From the NCBI GenBank assembly GCA_934466475.1, contig CAKSLI010000015.1:1-32256 (forward strand): a stretch of 32,256 nucleotides of DNA, read 5' to 3'. Within the stretch, counting starts at the first letter, position 1. Each line of letters opens with the position of its first letter. The position numbers were made by a program, and so were the translations under genes. Shown here piece after piece: positions 23,532 through 32,072 of this stretch. The stretch is from an uncultured Oscillospiraceae bacterium (GTDB taxonomy: Bacteria > Bacillota > Clostridia > Oscillospirales > Ruminococcaceae). The notes under the pieces were generated by a model that searched no databases, was not told the DNA's origin, and saw only the letters and a list, made by a program, of their open reading frames with translations.

Positions 23532-25484
23532 TTACAAACCGTCGTTGTAGATCTTTATGAAGTCCCTGAAGGAGCGGACGCTGTCCTCCTCCCGCACTCT
23601 GTATCTCCAGATACCGAAAAGCACAGGGTACTGAATGCAGTCGTTCATCGACTGTATGTCGTTCTTTATCATCAGGTGGTAGTTCCTGCCGCTGTGGAGC
23701 TCGTCAATGTGCTGGTGAGCTTCCTTTATGCCGGCAAGCACCTCCGCGCCGTACGGCTGTGAAGCCGGGTCTGCGTCAAGGCTTTCAGCGGCCTTTGAAA
23801 CGATGTCCGCGCTGACCGGAGTGAGCACTCCATCAACTGAGGCACAGAGCCCCTTTGCGGGAGCGAGCGCCGCTTCGATATCCTCCCTGGAGGAATCCCT
23901 GCCAATGCCGTAGAACCTGCATATTCTGTCAAGAAGCTCGCCGGAGAACTCCGAAAGCTGCTTGGCGTTGGAGACCTTTCCCGCACCGACCAGCTCGTAT
24001 TCGCCCTTGAATCTCTTTACCAGGTCGTAGCAGCTGTCCACCTCGCTGGAATAGCTGTGAACATATTTCAGGTCTGATATGAGATTTGAAACGCATTCTG
24101 CCTTAACGCCGATGTCGAGCAGGATATTTCTCTGCGGAACGGTAAACCTGAACGCTCCCGGCAGGGCGGAGAACAGCACCTTATCCAGCATTCTGCTGTC
24201 GAAAAGTCCGTTGCTGTCGCGGAATATGATAAATCTGCGGGAGTTCTCGTTTGCTGCGCCGTGGCGGGTCATTCTTCTTTCGAGGAGCGCCGGCGAGGAG
24301 GGCAGCTCGTAGTTTATAACGTGAGTTACGCGGTCGAGGCCGTCGCCGACTGCGCCGATGTCATCGCCTGCGATGATGAATTTCGGGTATGTAGTTTTGT
24401 CGTCAACGCGGAGCTTCCTGAGAATATTCTCGTTGCTGAACAGCTCTCCGCGCGCCATTTTTACCGGGCCGGAGGTGCAGACCGCCGCGAGTGCCTTGCG
24501 GAGGAATTCCGCCGTATTGCGGTCGCAGCAGTACACTATCGCACGGCTCTTTTCATCGGAGATTATCTCCTCGGCGAGCTTCAGGAACTCGTCCAGCTTT
24601 TTGTCTGCCGCGCGGAGCTCCGAAACATCGGACGCGGTGTAGGAGGGCTTCGTGTAGGTGCTTTTCAGCTCCTCAATGTCGAATTCCTCGAAAATGTTGC
24701 CGCCGTACTTGTAGTTCGGCAGACCGCTCCTTATATCCATTCTGCGGCGCAGACCGGAAATGAATTCCTTGTCATAGCCGTAGTCCACGAAGGAGATATT
24801 GCGGTTCACTTCGCCGCTGTAAATGCTCCTGCTGCCGGTCATCATAACGGGCGAATCATAGCCCAGCGGGAGCGCGGAGGTGTCAAGCTCGATGCCGTCA
24901 GCCGCAGCGGAAAGCTCCTCATCGGCGAGCACGGACTTTACCAGCCCGGAGAAAGCCGCCTTGTCCTCGTCATTCTTCGCAGGGAAGCAGGAGAACATCA
25001 GCAGGCGCTCAGCCTTCCAGGGGATAAGCTCCTGGAGCGACTTGTAGTCCGGCACGGAGGTGTCCTGCTCATCATCAATCACGATGAGATCCCACCTGAA
25101 GTCCGCCGGAACCTTGTCCTTAAGACCGTTTGTCCCCCTGAGTGCGTCAGCAGACATCAGGCAGAGGTTTGAACCATCCTTTGAAAAGAAAACTATCTCG
25201 TTTGCAGCGCCTGAGATCACCTTGAAATCCGCGCCTATACCTGTCATAAGGAGCCTGTACCAGCCGTACAGCACCCGTGCTGAAGTGATCAGCAGTATGT
25301 TGGGGTTCTCCTTTTCGGCAAGGACATCATATATGCACAGCTCAGCCTTTGTCAGCTTCTGAGAGCCGAACTCGCAGCACACCAGCGAAAATCCGAATTT
25401 GCGGAGCTTTTCAGCAGGGGCAAGATTTGCCGCTGACAGCTCCATTCCCCCGAGGGGTATCCATTTTAGACTGTTTCCGCTCAC
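23532..25484 (-). CDS. Degenerate SNF2-like (superfamily 2) helicase-type protein
   Basis: A 650-residue cytoplasmic protein with SF2 architecture but worn motifs. Motif I, normally DEMGLGKT, reads CEFGSQKLTKAE (residues 37-48), losing the GKT. Motif Ia-like NILLITSARVLYGWY follows, and motif II is VIDDEQD (135-141). The second lobe has AIVYCCDRNTAEFLRKAL, IIAGDDIGAVGDGLDRVTHV and INYELPSSPALLERRMTRHG, corresponding to SNF2 motifs IV-VI with the usual QRIGR as ERRMTR. ATP hydrolysis is doubtful. The start is GTG, supported by GGAGG 8 bases upstream. The last ~200 residues are helical and unrecognised. It is the first gene of a two-gene unit with the HSP90-like ATPase and has its own promoter and leader hairpin. 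Confidence 0.72.
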   Translation of the reverse strand: MSGNSLKWIPLGGMELSAANLAPAEKLRKFGFSLVCCEFGSQKLTKAELCIYDVLAEKENPNILLITSARVLYGWYRLLMTGIGADFKVISGAANEIVFFSKDGSNLCLMSADALRGTNGLKDKVPADFRWDLIVIDDEQDTSVPDYKSLQELIPWKAERLLMFSCFPAKNDEDKAAFSGLVKSVLADEELSAAADGIELDTSALPLGYDSPVMMTGSRSIYSGEVNRNISFVDYGYDKEFISGLRRRMDIRSGLPNYKYGGNIFEEFDIEELKSTYTKPSYTASDVSELRAADKKLDEFLKLAEEIISDEKSRAIVYCCDRNTAEFLRKALAAVCTSGPVKMARGELFSNENILRKLRVDDKTTYPKFIIAGDDIGAVGDGLDRVTHVINYELPSSPALLERRMTRHGAANENSRRFIIFRDSNGLFDSRMLDKVLFSALPGAFRFTVPQRNILLDIGVKAECVSNLISDLKYVHSYSSEVDSCYDLVKRFKGEYELVGAGKVSNAKQLSEFSGELLDRICRFYGIGRDSSREDIEAALAPAKGLCASVDGVLTPVSADIVSKAAESLDADPASQPYGAEVLAGIKEAHQHIDELHSGRNYHLMIKNDIQSMNDCIQYPVLFGIWRYRVREEDSVRSFRDFIKIYNDGL

Positions 25485-25514
25485 CTAGCGCACCTCCGTT
25501 GTACTTTTTATCAT

Positions 25515-25557
25515 GTTAATGCCAGTAAGTATTTACCAGTAATACTGCGGCATTAAC
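25515..25557 (-). other. Nested leader hairpin of the helicase-HSP90 transcript
   Basis: GTTAATGCC/GGCATTAAC outside and AGTATT/AATACT inside form a 43-base palindrome. It begins about 14 bases after the -10 box on the minus strand, so it forms the 5' end of the transcript. It could be an operator or an mRNA-stabilising hairpin. No T-run follows it. Confidence 0.6.
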
Positions 25558-25570
25558 AACCTATGTAATC

Positions 25571-25599
25571 ATTATACTACAAAATCTCAAATATTACAA
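25571..25599 (-). promoter_or_regulatory. Promoter of the helicase-HSP90-like unit
   Basis: On the minus strand TTGTAA (25599-25594), 17-bp spacer, TATAAT (25576-25571), 86 bases before the GTG start. Confidence 0.65.
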
Positions 25600-25680
25600 G
25601 CCAGTGAAACGCCCTGCAAGAGAAAAATCAGCGGGGATAATTTTGTTGATTTTGCACAAATAAAAACCTGAAATAAACGC

Positions 25681-25709
25681 TTTACTTTTCGTCACGGAAA
25701 TGTTACAAT
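25681..25709 (+). promoter_or_regulatory. Promoter of the aldolase-GNAT-rhaB operon
   Basis: TTTACT (25681-25686), 17-bp spacer, TACAAT (25704-25709). A short leader hairpin GGGCT-TTTC-AGCCC follows at 25719-25732. Confidence 0.6.
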
Positions 25710-25759
25710 AAAAGTACAGGGCTTTTCAGCCCATAACAAGTACAGGAAGGAAATCTATC

Positions 25760-26437
25760 ATGACGGAACAGGAAATCAAGGAAGCAATATGCGATGTAGG
25801 TCATAAGCTGTGGCAGCTCGGATTCGTTGCGGCGAATGACGGCAACATTTCCGCAAGGCTCCCGGACGGCAATTTCATAACCACTCCCACGGGCACCAGC
25901 AAGGCTCTGCTGAAGCCGGAAATGCTCATCAAAATGAATGCGGACAACGAGGTGGTAGAGCCCGCGCAGCTCCCCGGATACAAGCCCACAAGCGAGTTCA
26001 AGGTGCACCTGCGCTGCTATGAGGCGCGCCCGGAGGTCAACGCCGTTGTCCACGCGCACCCGCCGACAGCGACCGGATTCGCGATCGCCCACATTCCGCT
26101 GGACGATTACACCATGCCGGAGGCCATAATCTTCCTTGGCAGCGTTCCGATAGCACCGTATGACACCCCCGGTTCCCAGGGAGTTGCGGACAGCATAGTG
26201 CCGTTCCTCGCGAACCACGACACCATTCTCATGGAAAACCACGGCGCGCTCACCGTAGGCGTGGACATAATCCAGGCGTACTACCGCATGGAAACGCTGG
26301 AGCACTTTGCAAAGGTGAGCCTTGTGGCTCGTCAGCTCGGCGGCGCCAACGACCTGCCCATGGATAAGATACAGGAGTGCTGCGAGATAGGAAAGTCCTT
26401 CCCGATAAGACACCCGGGCTACAAGAAATATCACTGA
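25760..26437 (+). CDS. Class II sugar-phosphate aldolase (L-fuculose/L-rhamnulose-1-phosphate type)
   Basis: A 225-residue zinc aldolase of the FucA/AraD/adducin family that would split an L-ketulose 1-phosphate into dihydroxyacetone phosphate and L-lactaldehyde. Zinc ligands are His98 and His100 in VVHAHPPTATGFA and His161 in MENHGALTVG; the catalytic glutamate is Glu79 in PTSEFKVHL. The GNISAR and TPTGTSKALLKPE phosphate-binding loops are present. Sequence alone leans to the FucA-like subgroup. Since the operon's kinase is RhaB, the natural substrate may be L-rhamnulose 1-phosphate or both, so no symbol is given. AGGAAGG precedes the start by 9 bases. A GNAT gene follows after 15 bases. Confidence 0.88.
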   Translation: MTEQEIKEAICDVGHKLWQLGFVAANDGNISARLPDGNFITTPTGTSKALLKPEMLIKMNADNEVVEPAQLPGYKPTSEFKVHLRCYEARPEVNAVVHAHPPTATGFAIAHIPLDDYTMPEAIIFLGSVPIAPYDTPGSQGVADSIVPFLANHDTILMENHGALTVGVDIIQAYYRMETLEHFAKVSLVARQLGGANDLPMDKIQECCEIGKSFPIRHPGYKKYH

Positions 26438-26452
26438 TAATCGGAGCATAAA

Positions 26453-26974
26453 ATGAACATCAGAAAGGCGACAGAAGCGGATATAGACGCCGTAACGGAG
26501 ATATACGGCCATATCCACGATGAAGAAGAATCAGGCAGAATGACTATCGGCTGGCAGCGCGGGGTGTATCCCGTGCGTGAGACAGCGGAAACTGCGGTCA
26601 CCCTGGGCGACCTGTTCGTGCTGGAGGACGGCGGGAAGGTGCTCGCCGCCGGCAGGATAAATCAGCGGCAGGTTCCGGAGTACGCCGGCGCAGACTGGCT
26701 CTATAAAGCCGCCGACGATGAAATCTGGGTGCTCCACACGCTGGTGGTGGAGCCCTCCGCGAACGGCCGCGGCTATGCACGGGCATTCCTGGAGTTCTAC
26801 GAGAACTATGCTCTAGAGCACGGCTGCCATGTCCTGCGTATAGACACGAACGCGCGAAATTCCGCAGCCCGGGCGATGTACGCAAAGCACGGCTGGCGCG
26901 AGGCGGGGATAGTTCCCTGCACGTTCAACGGGCTCCCCGGGGTACAGCTCGTCTGCCTTGAAAAAAAGATCTGA
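26453..26974 (+). CDS. GNAT-family N-acetyltransferase
   Basis: A 173-residue cytoplasmic acetyltransferase using acetyl-CoA. GNAT motif A is clear: VLHTLVVEPSANGRGYARAF (about residues 93-112) with the RGxGxA-type loop here as NGRGYA. Motif B lies in LRIDTNARNSAARAMYAKHG, and the C-terminal strand ends CTFNGLPGVQLVCLEK. The N-terminus (MNIRKATEADIDAVTEIY) is typical. The substrate is unknown. It lies inside the aldolase-rhaB operon (15 and 11 bases from its neighbours, GGAG ribosome-binding site), which may mean it acts on a deoxysugar or a metabolite of that pathway; that is inference. Confidence 0.88.
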   Translation: MNIRKATEADIDAVTEIYGHIHDEEESGRMTIGWQRGVYPVRETAETAVTLGDLFVLEDGGKVLAAGRINQRQVPEYAGADWLYKAADDEIWVLHTLVVEPSANGRGYARAFLEFYENYALEHGCHVLRIDTNARNSAARAMYAKHGWREAGIVPCTFNGLPGVQLVCLEKKI

Positions 26975-26985
26975 GGAGAGATTTT

Positions 26986-28455
26986 ATGCCTAAGACCGTA
27001 TTGGTATTCGATTTCGGCGCCTCCAGTGTGCGCGCCATGCTCTGCCGCGTGAAGGACGGCGGATTCGAGCTTGAGGAGATACACCGCTTTCCGAACGTTC
27101 CGGTGACCGAGGGAGGGCACCTCCGCTGGGACATCGACGAGCTGTTCGAGCAGATGAAGACCGCGATAGGCTTCGGGGCGCTTAACGGCGGTTTTGACGC
27201 GATAAGCATTGATACCTGGGGAGTCGATTTCGGTCTGATAGGCAACGATGGCGCGCTGCTTGAAAAACCTGTGCATTACCGCGACACCCGCACGGAGGGC
27301 ATGGTGGAGGACGTATGCCGCAGGATACCCGCTGACAAGTTGTTCATGCAGAGCGGTATCCCTCCGATGAGCATAAACACGCTGTTCCAGCTGAACTACC
27401 TTGTTGAGCAGGAAAAGGACACGATATTCCGGGCAAAGCGTATGCTGATGATGCCCGACCTTTTCGCGTATCTCCTGACCGGGGCCTGCCGCAGCGAGTA
27501 CACTGAGGCTACAACATCGCAGCTCATCGACCAGTCCACAGGCGGCTGGAATGTCGGGCTGATCGAGGCTCTCGGCATTCCGAAGCGGCTGTTCTGTCCG
27601 CTCATCCATCCCGGCGAGATATATGGGGAGCTGAAGCAGGAAATCGCCGCAGAATATCACATGGATCCGGTTCCGGTGTATGCCTGCGCTTCGCACGACA
27701 CCGCGTCAGCAGTCATGGCGGTGCCCTCTCGGGAGGACAGGTTCGCGTTCCTGAGCTGCGGCACATGGACGCTCTTCGGCACGGAGCTCCGCCGCCCTGT
27801 GGTGAACGAAAAGGCGCTCGGAATGGGGCTTTCCAATGAAGGCGGGGCAGGAGGAACCACTACTCTGCTGAAGAATATCATGGGACTGTGGCTCATTCAG
27901 GAGACCCGCCGCTGGTACAATTCCGCACAGTGTGCGGGTTACAGCTTCGCGGACCTCGAGAGCATGGCGCGTGAAGCCGAGCCTTTCGTGAGCCTTATCG
28001 ACCCGAATGCTCCGGATTTTGCGGCTCCGGACGATATGCCGCTGAAAATCCAGGAGTACTGCCGGAAAACAGGGCAGACCGTCCCGGAAACTCCCGGCGG
28101 GATAATGCGCTGCATTTACCAGAGCCTTGCGTGCGAATTTGCGCTGACCATGGAGGAGATATCCGGGCTGACGCACAGCCGCTGGGATAAGATACACATG
28201 ATAGGCGGCGGTACAAAGGATAAGCTGCTGTGCCAGCTCACCGCGGACGCGGCGGGAGTTGCCGCAGTTGCAGGCCCTACGGAGGCTACTGCGCTCGGCA
28301 ACGGAATATCAACGCTGATTGCCCTGGGAGAGATACGCGATATCCATGAGGCACGCCAGATGATAATTGATTCCGGGCTGACCCAGGAGTTCGCTCCGCA
28401 GGGGCACGAGCAGTGGCTGCCGGTTCTGGAGCGGTACAGAAAGCTCACAAGATAA
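26986..28455 (+). CDS. rhaB: Rhamnulokinase
   Basis: A 489-residue FGGY-family sugar kinase phosphorylating L-rhamnulose at C1 with ATP. The N-terminal phosphate loop is VFDFGASSVRAML. Rhamnulokinase-like patterns include HLRWDIDELF, AISIDTWGVDFGLI, HYRDTRTEGM and SGIPPMSINTLFQL. The catalytic base is Asp238 in ACASHDTASAVMAVP. LSCGTWTLFGTEL and MIGGGTKDKLLCQLTAD form the second phosphate and adenosine sites. The size is typical. It follows the GNAT gene by 11 bases with GGAGAG upstream and is the last gene of the operon, closed by a strong hairpin. Isomerase and transporter genes are not in the window. Confidence 0.93.
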   Translation: MPKTVLVFDFGASSVRAMLCRVKDGGFELEEIHRFPNVPVTEGGHLRWDIDELFEQMKTAIGFGALNGGFDAISIDTWGVDFGLIGNDGALLEKPVHYRDTRTEGMVEDVCRRIPADKLFMQSGIPPMSINTLFQLNYLVEQEKDTIFRAKRMLMMPDLFAYLLTGACRSEYTEATTSQLIDQSTGGWNVGLIEALGIPKRLFCPLIHPGEIYGELKQEIAAEYHMDPVPVYACASHDTASAVMAVPSREDRFAFLSCGTWTLFGTELRRPVVNEKALGMGLSNEGGAGGTTTLLKNIMGLWLIQETRRWYNSAQCAGYSFADLESMAREAEPFVSLIDPNAPDFAAPDDMPLKIQEYCRKTGQTVPETPGGIMRCIYQSLACEFALTMEEISGLTHSRWDKIHMIGGGTKDKLLCQLTADAAGVAAVAGPTEATALGNGISTLIALGEIRDIHEARQMIIDSGLTQEFAPQGHEQWLPVLERYRKLTR

Positions 28456-28459
28456 GAAT

Positions 28460-28491
28460 AATGGAGCGGCGTAAAAGCCGCTCCATTTTAT
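28460..28491 (+). terminator. Terminator of the aldolase-GNAT-rhaB operon
   Basis: AATGGAGCGGC pairs with GCCGCTCCATT (loop GTAAAA), followed by TTATAT, 5 bases past the rhaB stop. Confidence 0.88.
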
Positions 28492-28507
28492 ATACAGGCA
28501 AAGATAA

Positions 28508-28536
28508 ACAAAAAGCGCCGCATAAAACGGCGCTTC
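28508..28536 (-). terminator. Terminator of the ilvBNC operon
   Basis: On the minus strand AGCGCCG-TTTTATG-CGGCGCT is followed by TTTTTG, 15 bases past the ilvC stop. Confidence 0.88.
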
Positions 28537-28548
28537 AATGTTAAGAAA

Positions 28549-29679
<1,131 letters not shown>

Positions 29680-29715
29680 TTAATATACGACGCCTTTTGA
29701 GCGAGGTTATACGGT

Positions 29716-30207
29716 TTAGACCCTGACGGAGGCTTCGCCCTTCTGCATGGCAATGGTGCCGGTGCGGACTACTTCCTTTATTCCGTAGGGGCGCAGAAGC
29801 TCCTCGTAGGTATCGAGGTTCTGCTTTGTGTCGGACAGCTCTATCGTCATAGAGTTTGTCGAGATGTCCGAGATCTTTCCCTTTGCGATCTCAGCAATGC
29901 TGATGAGCTCGGAGCGCTGCTTTGCGGTGCAGCTCACCTTTATGAGGACGAGCTCCCGTGTTACCGCTGTATCATTATGGAGCGTCTTGACCTTGATGAC
30001 GTCTATCAGCTTGTTGAGCTGCTTTTCGATCTGCTCAAGGGTATATGCGCTTCCGTCTGCGACTATCGTGATGCGGGAGACCTTTTCATCGTCCGTCACG
30101 CCTACTGCGAGGCTGTCGATGTTGAATCCGCGCCGCGCGAACAGACCGGCAACTCTTGCGAGGACGCCTGCATGGTTTTCTACCAGAACTGAAATAGTAT
30201 GCTTCAT
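29716..30207 (-). CDS. ilvN: Acetolactate synthase small (regulatory) subunit
   Basis: A 163-residue ACT-domain protein that activates the catalytic subunit and gives feedback inhibition by valine. The N-terminal ACT domain HTISVLVENHAGVLARVAGL leads into FARRGFNIDSLAVG; the C-terminal domain contains ELVLIKVSC, DISTNSMTIELSDT and a late LRPYGIKEVVRTG. Length is typical of IlvH/IlvN. The start is at 30207, with GGGGGT 7 bases upstream; an 11-codon upstream extension would overlap the ilvB stop and lacks a site. It lies 13 bases after ilvB and 60 bases before ilvC. Confidence 0.95.
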   Translation of the reverse strand: MKHTISVLVENHAGVLARVAGLFARRGFNIDSLAVGVTDDEKVSRITIVADGSAYTLEQIEKQLNKLIDVIKVKTLHNDTAVTRELVLIKVSCTAKQRSELISIAEIAKGKISDISTNSMTIELSDTKQNLDTYEELLRPYGIKEVVRTGTIAMQKGEASVRV

Positions 30208-30220
30208 GCCTGCACCCCCG

Positions 30221-31846
30221 TCAAAGAATAGTCTTTTCAAGATCCTCGACTGCCACCTCTAGCAGGTACGGCTTGTCGGAGGATATCATGCGTTCAATCG
30301 CAGCGTCCATTTTGTCGGCGCTGTCAACCAGCTCGCTGCTTATGCCGTAGGCGTCCGCGAGCTTCGTGAAGCAGGGGCTTCCGTCAATGGAAACAGCCAT
30401 GAGGCGGTTGTCGTAGGCCTTTTCCTGGAGCTCACGCACCATGCCGAGGTAGTTGTTTCTCATCACTACGACCTTTACCGGAACATCGTGCTGAACGGCG
30501 GTCGCGAGCTCCATCATCTGCATCTGGAAGGAGCCGTCTCCGCAGACTGCTACCACCTGCTTGGAGGGATCCGCAAGCTTTGCGCCTATCGCCGCCGGGA
30601 GTGAGTATCCCATAGTTCCCATGCCGCCGGATGTCAGGAATCTGCCGCCGTTTATCGTGATGTTCCGTGCTGTCCAGATCTGGTTCTGACCAACGTCCGC
30701 AACGACGACTGCGTTGTCCGGGAGGTGCTTGTCCAGGGTCTTTATGAACTGCTTCGGGTTCACATAGCCGGAGGGCGCAGGCTCTATCGCCCTGTCCTCA
30801 CGGAAACGGTCGAGCTCCTGCTTCCAGCCGGAGTGCTCTCCGCCGGAGACCGCCTCGATGAGCTGCCCGAGGACCAGCGTAAGATCGCCGACTATCGGGA
30901 TATCAACATCGAGATTCTTTCCTATCTCAGCGGGGTCTATATCAACATGGATAACTGTCAGGTCATCGCGCTGCTTCATTGCGGCTATCGCGCGGTCGCC
31001 TACTCTCGCGCCGAGAAGTATCAGCGTGTCGCAGGAGTTAACCGCGTTGTTTGCAGCCTTGCAGCCGTGCATTCCGAGCATTCCGTAGAACAGCGGGGAA
31101 TCGGTCGGCATAGCGCCGAGCCCCATCATTGTGGAAACTACCGGGATATCCGTCTTTTCAGCGAAATCCCGCATGAGCTTCACGGCGTCGCCTGTGAAAA
31201 GTCCGCCGCCTGCAAGAATGAGCGGCTTCTTTGCGGAGGCTATCTGAGCCGCCGCGCGCTTCACCTGATTTCCGTTGCCGGTGCTGCTGGGGCGGTAGCT
31301 GCGGATATCCACGGTCTCGGGATATTCGAAGTCTATCTCAGCCTTCTGCACATCGAACGGAATATCTATCAGCACCGGACCTCTTCTGCCGGTGCCCGCG
31401 ATGTAGAATGCGCGCTTGAACACCTCGGCGGTGTCCTCGGGACGCTTCAGCAGGTAGCTATGCTTTACGAAAGGCTCAGCGGAGCCGGTGATGTCCGCTT
31501 CCTGGAACACGTCCCTGCCTATCTGGTCGGAGTTCACCTGACCGGTGATGACGACCATCGGCACGGAGTCCATATAGGCGGTCGCAATGGCGGTGATAAG
31601 GTTCAGCGCGCCGGGGCCGCTTGTTGCTATCGCGACCGCCGGCTTTCCGGTGATCCTTGCGTAGCCGCTTGCCGCATGGCCTCCGTTCACCTCATGGCGG
31701 ACGAGTATGTGGCGGATATCTGTCTTGTATAATTCATCGTAGAACGGGCATATTGCCGCACCCGGGTAGCCGAAAACAGTGGTGATCCCCTCGGCGGCCA
31801 GGCATTCGGTCATAGCCTTTGCTACTGTCATTCGAACCTTGCTCAA
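30221..31846 (-). CDS. ilvB: Acetolactate synthase large (catalytic) subunit
   Basis: A 541-residue thiamine-diphosphate enzyme condensing pyruvate to acetolactate. The N-terminal domain has GYPGAAICPFYDELY and the cofactor-activating Glu52 in VRHEVNGGHAASGYAR. The middle domain binds FAD-type cofactor (LILLGARVGDRA; VIHVDIDPAEIGKN). The thiamine-diphosphate motif runs from CGDGSFQMQMMELAT to VVMRNNYLGM. The start is uncertain: the TTG at 31846 has AAAGGA about 11 bases upstream, while the ATG five codons later (31831) has only a weak AAGG. It is the first gene of ilvB-ilvN-ilvC, with a consensus promoter and a palindromic operator-like site. Confidence 0.95.
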   Translation of the reverse strand: MSKVRMTVAKAMTECLAAEGITTVFGYPGAAICPFYDELYKTDIRHILVRHEVNGGHAASGYARITGKPAVAIATSGPGALNLITAIATAYMDSVPMVVITGQVNSDQIGRDVFQEADITGSAEPFVKHSYLLKRPEDTAEVFKRAFYIAGTGRRGPVLIDIPFDVQKAEIDFEYPETVDIRSYRPSSTGNGNQVKRAAAQIASAKKPLILAGGGLFTGDAVKLMRDFAEKTDIPVVSTMMGLGAMPTDSPLFYGMLGMHGCKAANNAVNSCDTLILLGARVGDRAIAAMKQRDDLTVIHVDIDPAEIGKNLDVDIPIVGDLTLVLGQLIEAVSGGEHSGWKQELDRFREDRAIEPAPSGYVNPKQFIKTLDKHLPDNAVVVADVGQNQIWTARNITINGGRFLTSGGMGTMGYSLPAAIGAKLADPSKQVVAVCGDGSFQMQMMELATAVQHDVPVKVVVMRNNYLGMVRELQEKAYDNRLMAVSIDGSPCFTKLADAYGISSELVDSADKMDAAIERMISSDKPYLLEVAVEDLEKTIL

Positions 31847-31909
31847 TGCTGGAACAGTCCTTTCACGCGCCGCAGCGCAGATTCGTACAATAATATTCGA
31901 TACAACATT

Positions 31910-31938
31910 ATTATATCAAACAACGGTGCCGTTGTCAA
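31910..31938 (-). promoter_or_regulatory. Promoter of ilvBNC
   Basis: On the minus strand a full TTGACA (31938-31933), 17-bp spacer and TATAAT (31915-31910), 64 bases before the ilvB start. The leader is short and I see no T-box or leader peptide with branched-chain codons. Confidence 0.88.
31921..31934. promoter_or_regulatory. Operator-like palindrome inside the ilvBNC core promoter
   Basis: CAACGG-TG-CCGTTG is a perfect 14-bp inverted repeat that fills most of the spacer between the -35 and -10 boxes and overlaps the last bases of the -35. This is a classic position for a repressor site. Confidence 0.55.
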
Positions 31939-32017
31939 GAGAATTATGTGATTTTTAGGCGAGAATAGTCACAAATCTATATTAGCTGTGAATAACTGCA
32001 AATATACAAACCCACTA

Positions 32018-32046
32018 TTGACGTGCCCTGATTTTTGTGCTATAAT
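32018..32046 (+). promoter_or_regulatory. Promoter directly upstream of repeat copy D
   Basis: TTGACG (32018-32023), 17-bp spacer, TATAAT (32041-32046). GTGCTATAAT and a following TTTACATTA match the promoter in front of copy C. It fires rightward into copy D and the gene beyond the window. The 410-base gap after ilvB holds the two promoters, the operator and copy D only. Confidence 0.8.
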
Positions 32047-32072
32047 ACAGTTAATACAGAATTTTTACATTA

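Noticed and set aside
30725..31732. 335-codon plus-strand frame opposite ilvB
   Set aside because: It is a shadow of ilvB in a high-G+C-third-position gene; low-complexity His/Arg/Val content.
31847..31915. T-box or leader-peptide attenuator for ilvBNC
   Set aside because: The leader is only about 60 bases, with no specifier-loop structure, no terminator/antiterminator pair and no branched-chain codon run.
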